DNA from: Caryophanales bacterium
Lineage (GTDB): Bacteria > Bacillota > Bacilli > Bacillales > Bacillaceae_J
Direction: 5' to 3'
Length of the DNA: 37,927 nucleotides
NCBI GenBank assembly: GCA_012840465.1
Contig: DULJ01000022.1
Span: forward strand, 1 to 37,927
The position numbers and the translations under genes were made by a program. The notes beneath the pieces were generated by a model. It was not told the DNA's origin, did not search any database, and saw nothing but the letters and a program-made list of their open reading frames with translations. Every line of letters begins with the position of its first letter. Position 1 is the first letter of the stretch. Of the stretch, positions 32,125-37,927 are shown in pieces.

Positions 32125-32163
32125 GAAACCATTTTGGCGACCGATGAAACCATTTTTGCAACC
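32125..32163. repeat. Tandem 18-bp repeats near integrase, possible arm-type sites
   Basis: GAAACCATTTTGGCGACC (32125-32142) and GAAACCATTTTTGCAACC (32146-32163) match at 16 of 18 positions with a 21-bp period. They lie between the att core and int, where tyrosine integrases bind with their N-terminal arm domain. The interval 31999-32237 has no gene. Confidence 0.5.
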
Positions 32164-32237
32164 AAAATAGTTGTTTTTTTATGCATAACTTATTCATTCT
32201 ATTCACGATTTAAGATAAATATGACTGATATTGAAAT

Positions 32238-33353
32238 TTAGTTTCCAAATAACATATTTCCAAATTGTTTCACTGTTTCTTGTTGCATGTTTGGCGATAA
32301 ATGGCTATAAGTGTCAAGTGTCGTCCTTACGTTTGAGTGACCTAATATTTCAGCTACAATCTTAGGATTTGTATTTTGATGTTGTAATAATAAAGATGCG
32401 AACGTATGTCTGCAATCATGAAATCTTATTTCTTTTACACCAGCTTTTTTGATTAATCTTTTAAAGATTTTTGTTATGTTGCCAGTTAAATAAGGCGTTC
32501 CGTTTGATGTAGGGCAAACAAGATTCATTTCAGTATAATTTGAATCAGACATTAATCTTTCTTTAGCAATACGTTTTTTGTGACTCTTTAAAATAGCAAT
32601 TGTTTCTTCAGAAATTGCAATATTTCGATTTGATGCTTTAGTTTTTAGTGTTGAGAATTTTCTAGTATTTCTTATCAATTGTTGTCGTACATAAATTAGA
32701 CCTTTTTTAAAATCAACATTATCCCATGTTAAACCAAGAATCTCAGATTGTCTCATACCTGTTGTTAGTGCCAAATGGAATACAATGTAATGACGTTCAT
32801 CTTTAGCAACGTTAAGAAATTTTTTAACCTCATCTACATTCCAGAAGTTCATTTGTTTTTTCTCGATTGATGGACGCTCTATAAATTCACAAACATTCTT
32901 TGAAAGCAGACCAAATTTAACAGCGTATTTTAAAGCATCATTAATCATCGTGTAAAATCGTTGAACAGTTACATCTGAAAGACCTTTATCAATAGATTCA
33001 TTTAAAAATAATTGAATGTGTAACTGATTTAAATCAGAAAGCTTAATGTGACCAAGAGCAGGAGAAATATGTGTTCTGGTTAATGTTCTTAATTGAAATA
33101 GTGATGTACTTTTTAACTTTTTAATTTTTTCTTTTTGATCAAGCCATTGATTAAGAAAATCACGAAAAAGCAAAGCTGAAGGTTCAACATAAGTCCCTTT
33201 GTCCATCTCATACATAATTTCTATCAATGCTTTTTTAGCTTCTTTTTCACTCTTGAAGCCTCGTTTCTTTTTAATCATTCTTTTTCCATTTTGATCTCTT
33301 CCTAAATCGATGTAATAGTACCAAGTTTTTCCTTCTTTTCTTACATGAGCCAT
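32238..33353 (-). CDS. Tyrosine recombinase (integrase)
   Basis: 371 residues. An N-terminal arm-binding domain (WYYYIDLGRDQNGKRMIKKK), a SAM-like core-binding domain and a catalytic domain with Arg in TTGMRQSEILGL, HDCRHTFASLL (HxxR) and GHSNVRTTLDTYSHL (His and Tyr nucleophile). Intact. Similar in type to ICEBs1 and phi105-like integrases. It catalyses site-specific integration into, and excision from, the tRNA-Val gene 240 bp away. It is transcribed with the repressor upstream (18 bp gap). ATG at 33353 follows AAGGAAGGAT. Confidence 0.93.
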   Translation of the reverse strand: MAHVRKEGKTWYYYIDLGRDQNGKRMIKKKRGFKSEKEAKKALIEIMYEMDKGTYVEPSALLFRDFLNQWLDQKEKIKKLKSTSLFQLRTLTRTHISPALGHIKLSDLNQLHIQLFLNESIDKGLSDVTVQRFYTMINDALKYAVKFGLLSKNVCEFIERPSIEKKQMNFWNVDEVKKFLNVAKDERHYIVFHLALTTGMRQSEILGLTWDNVDFKKGLIYVRQQLIRNTRKFSTLKTKASNRNIAISEETIAILKSHKKRIAKERLMSDSNYTEMNLVCPTSNGTPYLTGNITKIFKRLIKKAGVKEIRFHDCRHTFASLLLQHQNTNPKIVAEILGHSNVRTTLDTYSHLSPNMQQETVKQFGNMLFGN

Positions 33354-33371
33354 TTACTTATCCTTCCTTTC

Positions 33372-34052
33372 TTAGAATGAAGGCGGTTCACCCCAACCTC
33401 CATTGTAACTATGTGATTTTTTATATTCTTCTTTTAGGACTTTAATAATTGCATCCTTACTTTCTTGATTTAGTTCTGTTAAGTCCCTTTTAAAGAGAGT
33501 TGTAAAGAAATCATAATTTTCCTTGTTCTTCCTCATTGACAAAACAATAGTGTGTAGATTCTTAATAACATTTTCGAAAACATCTAACTTCTTATCTATA
33601 TAGAAGGTAAATTCGTCATGAATTTCTTTGTTTTTTGTACTCAATTCAGACTCTAAATCAGCTAACCAGTCAATCGACCTGTTGATTTCTTCTTCATCAT
33701 CCAAGTATCTGTTTTGTTCATATGCTTCAATTTGCATTTCTAATAAATGTTGTTGATATTCTGGATCTTGAGCATTTAACTCCGCTTGTCTATCCCATTC
33801 TGCTTCTGCTTCAATTCTTAAAGGTGACTTAATGAAATAGAAGTTGTATAAAATATCTTCAATGCTATCCTCCTTTTGACCTAAATTTTTCATGATTTGA
33901 AATGCTGTATTGTAGTCTGGTGTCTTGATCTGCCCCCTTTCAAGTTGAGAAATATAGGTTTCAGCTTTTCCTATTAAACGTGATAGTTCCCTAGAGCCTA
34001 TTTTCCTTTTTGTTCTTAATAATTTAACGTCTCTCCCAAAATTATGTTCCAT
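33372..34052 (-). CDS. XRE-family repressor with acidic C-terminus
   Basis: 226 residues. A Cro/cI-type helix-turn-helix (LLRTKRKIGSRELSRLIGKA, ETYISQLERGQIKTPDY) is followed by a long acidic and helical region (EAEAEWDRQAELNAQDPEYQ, then coiled-coil-like stretches). The length and the divergent xis-like gene suggest the element's immunity repressor. There is no ImmA-type protease gene next to it, and no LexA-like cleavage site was recognised. It shares an operon with int. ATG at 34052 has AGGA 8 bases upstream. Confidence 0.82.
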   Translation of the reverse strand: MEHNFGRDVKLLRTKRKIGSRELSRLIGKAETYISQLERGQIKTPDYNTAFQIMKNLGQKEDSIEDILYNFYFIKSPLRIEAEAEWDRQAELNAQDPEYQQHLLEMQIEAYEQNRYLDDEEEINRSIDWLADLESELSTKNKEIHDEFTFYIDKKLDVFENVIKNLHTIVLSMRKNKENYDFFTTLFKRDLTELNQESKDAIIKVLKEEYKKSHSYNGGWGEPPSF

Positions 34053-34122
34053 AGTTATGATCCTCCAAAAATGCGTGTATGTAATATGTGTAAATCATAA
34101 CATACTACAATTATATAAAAAA

Positions 34123-34187
34123 GCGTAAATTACGCAAATAAAAAATGCTACAAAATTATTTACACTGTAAATTATTTATGCTACAAT
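34123..34187. promoter_or_regulatory. Divergent control region of the mobile element
   Basis: Two perfect palindromes: GCGTAAATTACGC (34123-34135) and ATTTACACTGTAAAT (34158-34172), sharing the half site GTAAAT. A rightward promoter, -35 TTTACA (34159), 17-bp spacer and -10 TACAAT (34182), overlaps the second palindrome. Leftward initiation for repressor and int should lie near the first. Repressor binding would shut rightward transcription and tune its own. Confidence 0.7.
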
Positions 34188-34247
34188 CAAAATAGTTACT
34201 GAGAGATTAATAGCTTTGTAACTTAGACTAAAGGAAGGAGAGGCTAT

Positions 34248-34430
34248 ATGGACAATTCGATTATGAACAAGCCAGTTTTAGATGTAGAGGATATTCAATC
34301 ATATCTAGGTATCGGAAAACGTCAAGCTTATGAATTGGCAAATTCAGGACAAATGCATGTAGTAAGAATAGGTCGCAGAATCAAGATTTCAAGAGAAGTA
34401 TTCTTACAGTGGTTAAATGGTCAACAGTAA
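34248..34430 (+). CDS. Excisionase-like helix-turn-helix protein
   Basis: 60 residues, a MerR-like helix-turn-helix of the excisionase (HTH_17) type: VEDIQSYLGIGKRQAYELAN, then VVRIGRRIKISREVFLQWL. First gene rightward from the operators, preceded by AAGGAAGGAGAGG. By position and family it is Xis, directing the integrase to excision, or an early activator. Confidence 0.85.
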   Translation: MDNSIMNKPVLDVEDIQSYLGIGKRQAYELANSGQMHVVRIGRRIKISREVFLQWLNGQQ

Positions 34431-34491
34431 ATACATAAGTTTCACTAATATACATACATAATTTAATTTTCAATCAGGAGGGCAATGAGAA

Positions 34492-34743
34492 ATGCAAGCT
34501 ACACTCCAACAACCAGTTATTAATGAATTTAAACTTTATAAAAAGATTATGATACTTACTGAATTTTTGTTAGATAAAAATCTTGAAGATGAATATGTTG
34601 ACTATTTGTATTCAATAAAAAATAAGTCAGAATGGGCAGACTTTAATGAGGAAATTGATAATGCCATTGAGGAATTTGAAATCACTGACCAACAAATAAA
34701 TGAAACATCAATAAAATTATTTCTATCTGTAGGAGGAATCTAA
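34492..34743 (+). CDS. Hypothetical protein of the mobile element (83 aa)
   Basis: Acidic, helical protein (LTEFLLDKNLEDEYVDYLYS). AGGAGGGC upstream of the ATG. The stop is 2 bp before the next start, so the two are coupled. No family recognised. Confidence 0.65.
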   Translation: MQATLQQPVINEFKLYKKIMILTEFLLDKNLEDEYVDYLYSIKNKSEWADFNEEIDNAIEEFEITDQQINETSIKLFLSVGGI

Positions 34744-34745
34744 AA

Positions 34746-35066
34746 ATGGAGAAAACTATTAATTTAGCAGAATTAAAGAATCAAAAGCAAAAAGAAAATG
34801 AGTTTATCAGATTTGTAGAAGGTTGCACTGAAAGTAATAAAGAGTTCATTGCCGACAACATCATTAAATTTAAAGGGCAGTATGATTCAAATTACATTAT
34901 TGATATTTATACAGATCAAATGCTTTCAATGGCTCTAGAAAGTAAGGATAAAGATTATCTTCTGGAAGTTATTTCGAATGGCAACCTATTTAAAGCAAAG
35001 CAATTATTAGTTAATGGATTCAAAAGCGATTTCACGGTAAGACAGGCAATTACTAAAGTTGTTTAA
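34746..35066 (+). CDS. Hypothetical protein of the mobile element (106 aa)
   Basis: A small helical protein (NLAELKNQKQKENEFIRFVE, FTVRQAITKVV at the end). RBS GTAGGAGG lies in the preceding gene. No family recognised; context suggests an accessory or early phage/ICE protein. Confidence 0.65.
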   Translation: MEKTINLAELKNQKQKENEFIRFVEGCTESNKEFIADNIIKFKGQYDSNYIIDIYTDQMLSMALESKDKDYLLEVISNGNLFKAKQLLVNGFKSDFTVRQAITKVV

Positions 35067-35088
35067 TTCAATGTAATCGAAAGGTGGG

Positions 35089-35178
35089 ATGCGAGGAAAA
35101 GAAGCACGAATAAGTCACAATGTAGGACAAGCCAATGGAAAACTAAAAAAACTAATAAATGGAGGAAAAATAAGATGA
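35089..35178 (+). CDS. Possible small basic protein (29 aa)
   Basis: ATG at 35089 follows AAGGTGGG closely. The product (MRGKEARISHNVGQANGKLK, then KLINGGKIR) is very basic, and the stop overlaps the next start as ATGA. Overlap and spacing argue for translation; length and tight ribosome site argue against. Confidence 0.4.
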   Translation: MRGKEARISHNVGQANGKLKKLINGGKIR

Positions 35179-35777
35179 TGAAATATGTTTACAAAAATGA
35201 AAAAGGGTTAGTTGTATTAAATGAAAAGGTAGAAATTTTAGATTTGGCAAGTATTGATGATTTAAGAAATGAAGTAAAAGCAGTCAATGAAAATTTAAAA
35301 AGGCATGAATTACAAATGAGGGCATTTAATCCAGAATATACTTCATCCCGAACATTTTTTGATAAATTAAATATCAATTCAAAGGATCAATTTACATTAA
35401 ATGAAGATGTATTCTATTGGGATAAGGACGTTAATGAATTTCTGTCTTATGAAAGTGTTCAATCTTTTAATAATCCATTTAGCTGGACCGATGAGGAAAA
35501 AGTAGAATTTATGGAAATTTTGTTAATTTGGATTAGTGTTAATGATCACACTGCTGACTTATACGATTATCTTCGTGATATCAGTGAGGATGAAGAATAT
35601 GCTCCACAACGTGACAAATTCACGGATAAATTTGAAAGATTATTTCATAAGGAATTAGAAAATGACAACATGCTGGATTTTTTTGAAATGCATTATCAAA
35701 AGCGAAAACAAGAATATAAGCAATACATACAACTTAAATTGCAAGAAACGGTAAGTAATGGGATGGAGGCTCAATAA
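35175..35777 (+). CDS. Hypothetical protein of the mobile element (200 aa)
   Basis: Starts at ATG 35175 or 35178 after GGAGG. Acidic and helical, with a Trp/Tyr-rich middle (VFYWDKDVNEFLSYESVQ, WTDEEKVEFMEILLIWISVN). No membrane segments, no known motif. Stop overlaps the next start (TAATGA). Confidence 0.7.
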   Translation: MMKYVYKNEKGLVVLNEKVEILDLASIDDLRNEVKAVNENLKRHELQMRAFNPEYTSSRTFFDKLNINSKDQFTLNEDVFYWDKDVNEFLSYESVQSFNNPFSWTDEEKVEFMEILLIWISVNDHTADLYDYLRDISEDEEYAPQRDKFTDKFERLFHKELENDNMLDFFEMHYQKRKQEYKQYIQLKLQETVSNGMEAQ

Positions 35778-36214
35778 TGACAAATATTATCGAATTTAAA
35801 ACAAAGGACATTGACCAGTTAATAAACGTATTATCACGAAACCGAGAATTAACTTTAAATGTAATTGTCAATCACAAAGTTACAACTGACGACAGAAAGG
35901 CTTTTGTTGACTGCATTCAAAAACACTATCCAGAACACTATAAGAAAGCTGAAGCAATTATAAATAATCCAGACCGCAAACTTTACTATTTGTATGATGA
36001 TGATATTCAATACCTTATTGACCGATACGAAACTGAAGAATTTGAACACACTACTTTCCAAGATTTAATTCATGCATTTTTAGAAAAAAATGAACAAGTT
36101 AGACCGTTGTTCCTTAGTTTTCTAAAGCAAAAGAAAAAGGAAATGGATGAAGATAAGGAAGTTTACTGGGGTGATGTCGATTGGCATTTAATCAACTTCA
36201 AGGGGGAAAATTAA
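35777..36214 (+). CDS. Hypothetical protein of the mobile element (145 aa)
   Basis: Acidic; NIIEFKTKDIDQLINVLSRN at the start, LYYLYDDDIQYLIDRYETEE in the middle, a Lys/Glu-rich end. Overlaps both neighbours by a base or so, as in a tightly packed operon. No family recognised. Confidence 0.7.
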   Translation: MTNIIEFKTKDIDQLINVLSRNRELTLNVIVNHKVTTDDRKAFVDCIQKHYPEHYKKAEAIINNPDRKLYYLYDDDIQYLIDRYETEEFEHTTFQDLIHAFLEKNEQVRPLFLSFLKQKKKEMDEDKEVYWGDVDWHLINFKGEN

Positions 36215-36705
36215 TGAGAAATTTAAGATTAGTAGAAGCAGACAAAACTAGAAAAGTAGTGCAAGTTTACGAAGATGAATTGGAGCAACTTATTGAATTG
36301 AAGGATGAGTACCGTTACCAATCGGAAAAATGGGAACATATTTTACATGGTTTCATCAGTAGTAGTAAGTTGGAAAATGCATTCTATGATTGGATAGATA
36401 AGCAACAAAAATATATTGACTCTGGCAAGGATGATGAATTTGGTATTACAAATGAGCTCTATGGTGATTTAGACGAATTACGTCAACATTTCAGTTATTT
36501 GCTTGAAGAGCCTACTTTGTTAGCAACAACAATGTTTGAAGCAAAAAGTAAGAAAAATGCTGAATTACTTTTCCAGTTGCTTGAGCAATTTAGACTGTAT
36601 AAGATTGCAAAAACAAATGAACAAAGAGAACAAGCAGATGATAAGTTTCATGGAAATTATACAGAACTTTATCAAAGATTTAATGCACAAAAAATTAGTC
36701 AGTGA
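36214..36705 (+). CDS. Hypothetical protein of the mobile element (163 aa)
   Basis: The start at 36214 (MRNLRLVEADKTRK) is chosen because AGGGGG precedes it and the previous stop overlaps it (TAATG). Helical, charged, with many Gln/Glu (LEQLIELKDEYRYQSEKWEH). No family recognised. Confidence 0.7.
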   Translation: MRNLRLVEADKTRKVVQVYEDELEQLIELKDEYRYQSEKWEHILHGFISSSKLENAFYDWIDKQQKYIDSGKDDEFGITNELYGDLDELRQHFSYLLEEPTLLATTMFEAKSKKNAELLFQLLEQFRLYKIAKTNEQREQADDKFHGNYTELYQRFNAQKISQ

Positions 36706-36784
36706 GAGTTTGCCGACAATCACTGACTATTAATAAATTATTTAACTACTGAAATTATACCAAAATTAAGGGAGAAATGAAATT

Positions 36785-37000
36785 ATGAATAGCCAAATTA
36801 AAGCAAAAGTAAAAAAGGCAATTGGAAATCAAGTAATTGAAAAGGATTATAAGTGCCCAAATTGTAATTCTGATGTAAAGGTGAAGATTATTTTTAAAGA
36901 AGACAAAATAATTTGTACAAAATGTAGGTCGGATTTTCCTATTGATGATGGGACTTATAAAATTATCGAACAACAATTTAAAAAGATGGGGATTTTTTAA
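36785..37000 (+). CDS. Zinc-ribbon protein (71 aa)
   Basis: CPNC and CTKC are 17 residues apart (YKCPNCNSDVKVK and IICTKCRSDFP), a four-Cys zinc ribbon as in small phage or plasmid DNA/RNA-binding proteins. GGGAG lies before the ATG. Function not assigned. Confidence 0.75.
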   Translation: MNSQIKAKVKKAIGNQVIEKDYKCPNCNSDVKVKIIFKEDKIICTKCRSDFPIDDGTYKIIEQQFKKMGIF

Positions 37001-37019
37001 TAAATACATACACACTCTT

Positions 37020-37035
37020 GGGGGATTCGTCCCCC
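37020..37035 (+). promoter_or_regulatory. UUCG-loop hairpin between genes
   Basis: GGGGGA-TTCG-TCCCCC forms a perfect 6-bp stem with a UUCG tetraloop. No T run follows. It lies 20 bases after the zinc-ribbon gene and before the ribosome site at about 37048. It may protect the 3' end, or act as a processing or pausing signal. Confidence 0.5.
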
Positions 37036-37060
37036 CATCCAACACAAAGGAGGAAAACTA

Positions 37061-37258
37061 ATGACAAATCATAAAGTTAAAGAACGATTTTATTTTTCAT
37101 ATTCAAAGAAGGAATCTGACTTTCTTAAAGAAAAGGGTTTGTTTTACATAACAAAAGCAATTCATCCGCAGTCCAATGTTTGCTTTACTATGTGGGATCG
37201 GGATGAAAAGTTATTAGAATTATTGAAGGAGTACAACCAAGTACATAAAGTAAATTAA
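37061..37258 (+). CDS. Hypothetical protein of the mobile element (65 aa)
   Basis: Contains ERFYFSYSKKESDFLKEKGL and VCFTMWDRDEKLLELLKEYN. This matches the pattern of short phage/ICE proteins with a Trp-Asp-Arg core, but I cannot name the family. AAAGGAGGA precedes the ATG. Confidence 0.68.
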   Translation: MTNHKVKERFYFSYSKKESDFLKEKGLFYITKAIHPQSNVCFTMWDRDEKLLELLKEYNQVHKVN

Positions 37259-37276
37259 TGAAAAGGTGGAAAATGA

Positions 37277-37831
37277 ATGGTAAGAAATCGAAAAATAAGA
37301 AATGTTGCAAAGACTCGGGATGAAATTGACTCCATAATTGAAAAAAATGGTCACAAATACATATTGGTTCCAAATAATATATTTGATGATTTTTATGAAA
37401 AGAAAGCGACTGTTAACCGAAAGGTCATGGAAATGAACAAAGATTTAAATGAAATGGAAGAAAAGGAAAAAACAGAGCATTTTACAGAATTGGATATGAT
37501 CGTATATATTTTCCTTCAATTTATTTCAAAAAATAAAATCACTACCAACAAGAATAGAATTGCTGAATACTTAGATTGTAGTTCAAAGCAGCTAAGTGTT
37601 TCGTTGAAAAAATTACGATTATATCAAGGTAAAATTAACGCCATATACAATCCATATTATAATGTTGTAGATATTATTGAAGAAAAGGTTGTACCGTTAA
37701 TTACTGAAAAGTCCTATTTAGCATACAATCCAAAGACAAAAAAACGAAAACAAGCGTTGCATTGGTTTGTCAATTACATTCCACATTACAAAATCAAGAA
37801 AAAGAAGCATTCCTGTAATGAAGAAATTTGA
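37277..37831 (+). CDS. Hypothetical protein with helix-turn-helix-like region (184 aa)
   Basis: A basic N-terminus (VRNRKIRNVAKTRDEID), a coiled-coil stretch at about 55-80, and a helix-turn-helix-like segment KNRIAEYLDCSSKQLSVSLK, then a basic tail KIKKKKHS. It looks like a DNA-binding protein, possibly for replication initiation or regulation. ATG at 37277 follows AAAAGGTGG. Not recognised further. Confidence 0.65.
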   Translation: MVRNRKIRNVAKTRDEIDSIIEKNGHKYILVPNNIFDDFYEKKATVNRKVMEMNKDLNEMEEKEKTEHFTELDMIVYIFLQFISKNKITTNKNRIAEYLDCSSKQLSVSLKKLRLYQGKINAIYNPYYNVVDIIEEKVVPLITEKSYLAYNPKTKKRKQALHWFVNYIPHYKIKKKKHSCNEEI

Positions 37832-37845
37832 GGTTTGAACAAAAA

Positions 37846-37917
37846 GAGCCCCCTTGGTATGATACGAGGTGTCCAAAGCTTCGAAGCAAAAAATGGACCC
37901 TTAATTAATACCCAAGG
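37846..37917 (+). other. Multi-stem structure at the right edge
   Basis: CCTTGGTAT (37852) pairs with ATACCCAAGG (37908, one bulge), GTCCA (37871) with TGGAC (37894), and GCTTCGAAGC (37878-37887) is a perfect palindrome. It may be a terminator-like leader, an origin or a recombination site; the window ends here. The trailing AAGGAGGAC would be a ribosome site for the next gene, held partly in the stem. Confidence 0.45.
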
Positions 37918-37927
37918 AGGACTCAAA

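Noticed and set aside
1-37927. CRISPR array
   Set aside because: No series of regularly spaced identical repeats was found on either strand.

Overview
The window looks like the chromosome of a low-GC, spore-former-type Firmicute (Bacillaceae; Bacillus or Neobacillus-like). The evidence is AT-rich DNA, strong AGGAGG ribosome sites, GTG and TTG starts, close relatives of Bacillus proteins (PhoP, BcrC, CadC, CzrA, MneS, YrkE/F/H/I/J, PssA) and Bacillus-type operators. No species is claimed.

Layout. (1) 0.3-5.0 kb: a c-di-GMP and signalling operon with an EAL phosphodiesterase, an HD-GYP protein whose HD motif reads YD, a NarL-type response regulator and a 7TMR-DISM histidine kinase, closed by a strong bidirectional terminator. 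A 108-bp structured repeat follows. (2) 5.2-7.8 kb: cadC-cadA metal efflux on the minus strand. cadA carries an in-frame TGA exactly at the first Cys of its CxxC metal site. (3) 8.0-8.9 kb: a second EAL protein. (4) 9.1-11.1 kb: an orphan phoP-like regulator and an orphan pstS, each preceded by TTnAnA repeats on an 11-bp period (PhoP boxes). There is no phoR and no pstCAB. (5) 11.1-13.5 kb: a PAP2 phosphatase and a DedA-PAP2 fusion whose PAP2 half has lost its catalytic residues. Between them lie gene scars: a CDF tail, a histidine-kinase fragment and a promoter with an MhqR-type operator but no matching gene. (6) 13.5-16.7 kb: metal homeostasis, with a frameshifted czcD-like CDF gene, czrA, an MneS-like CDF exporter and a ZIP importer. 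(7) 16.8-23.8 kb: a reactive-sulfur island with a LysR regulator, TauE, a membrane rhodanese, DUF302, a ferritin-like protein, then TusA, rhodanese, TusA-rhodanese, DsrE2, rhodanese-persulfide dioxygenase and TauE. Two promoters carry the same CsoR/CstR-type operator in the same geometry, but no CsoR/CstR gene is in the window. (8) 24.1-28.8 kb: envelope lipid genes (pssA, DedA, bcrC, a second DedA) around a response regulator whose histidine kinase has a TAA nonsense codon. (9) 28.8-31.9 kb: decayed DNA with DDE transposase and IS21-like remnants, a subtilase fragment, a frameshifted flavodoxin-fold oxidoreductase and a truncated phosphopantetheinyl transferase. (10) 31.95 kb to the right edge: the left end of an integrated mobile element. 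It starts at the 3' part of a tRNA-Val(GAC) gene and carries a tyrosine integrase, an XRE repressor, divergent operator palindromes, an excisionase-like protein and eight or nine small genes I cannot assign. Its right end is outside the window.

How it fits together: the core of the window is stress and homeostasis (toxic metals, persulfide and sulfite, phosphate starvation, undecaprenyl-phosphate recycling). Many genes are recently inactivated, which suggests a strain relaxing selection on metal and envelope sensing. The best candidates for unusual biology are the TGA-for-Cys cadA, the sulfur regulon with its duplicated split and fused TusA/rhodanese genes, the DedA fused to a dead PAP2 domain, and the uncharacterised gene set of the integrated element.
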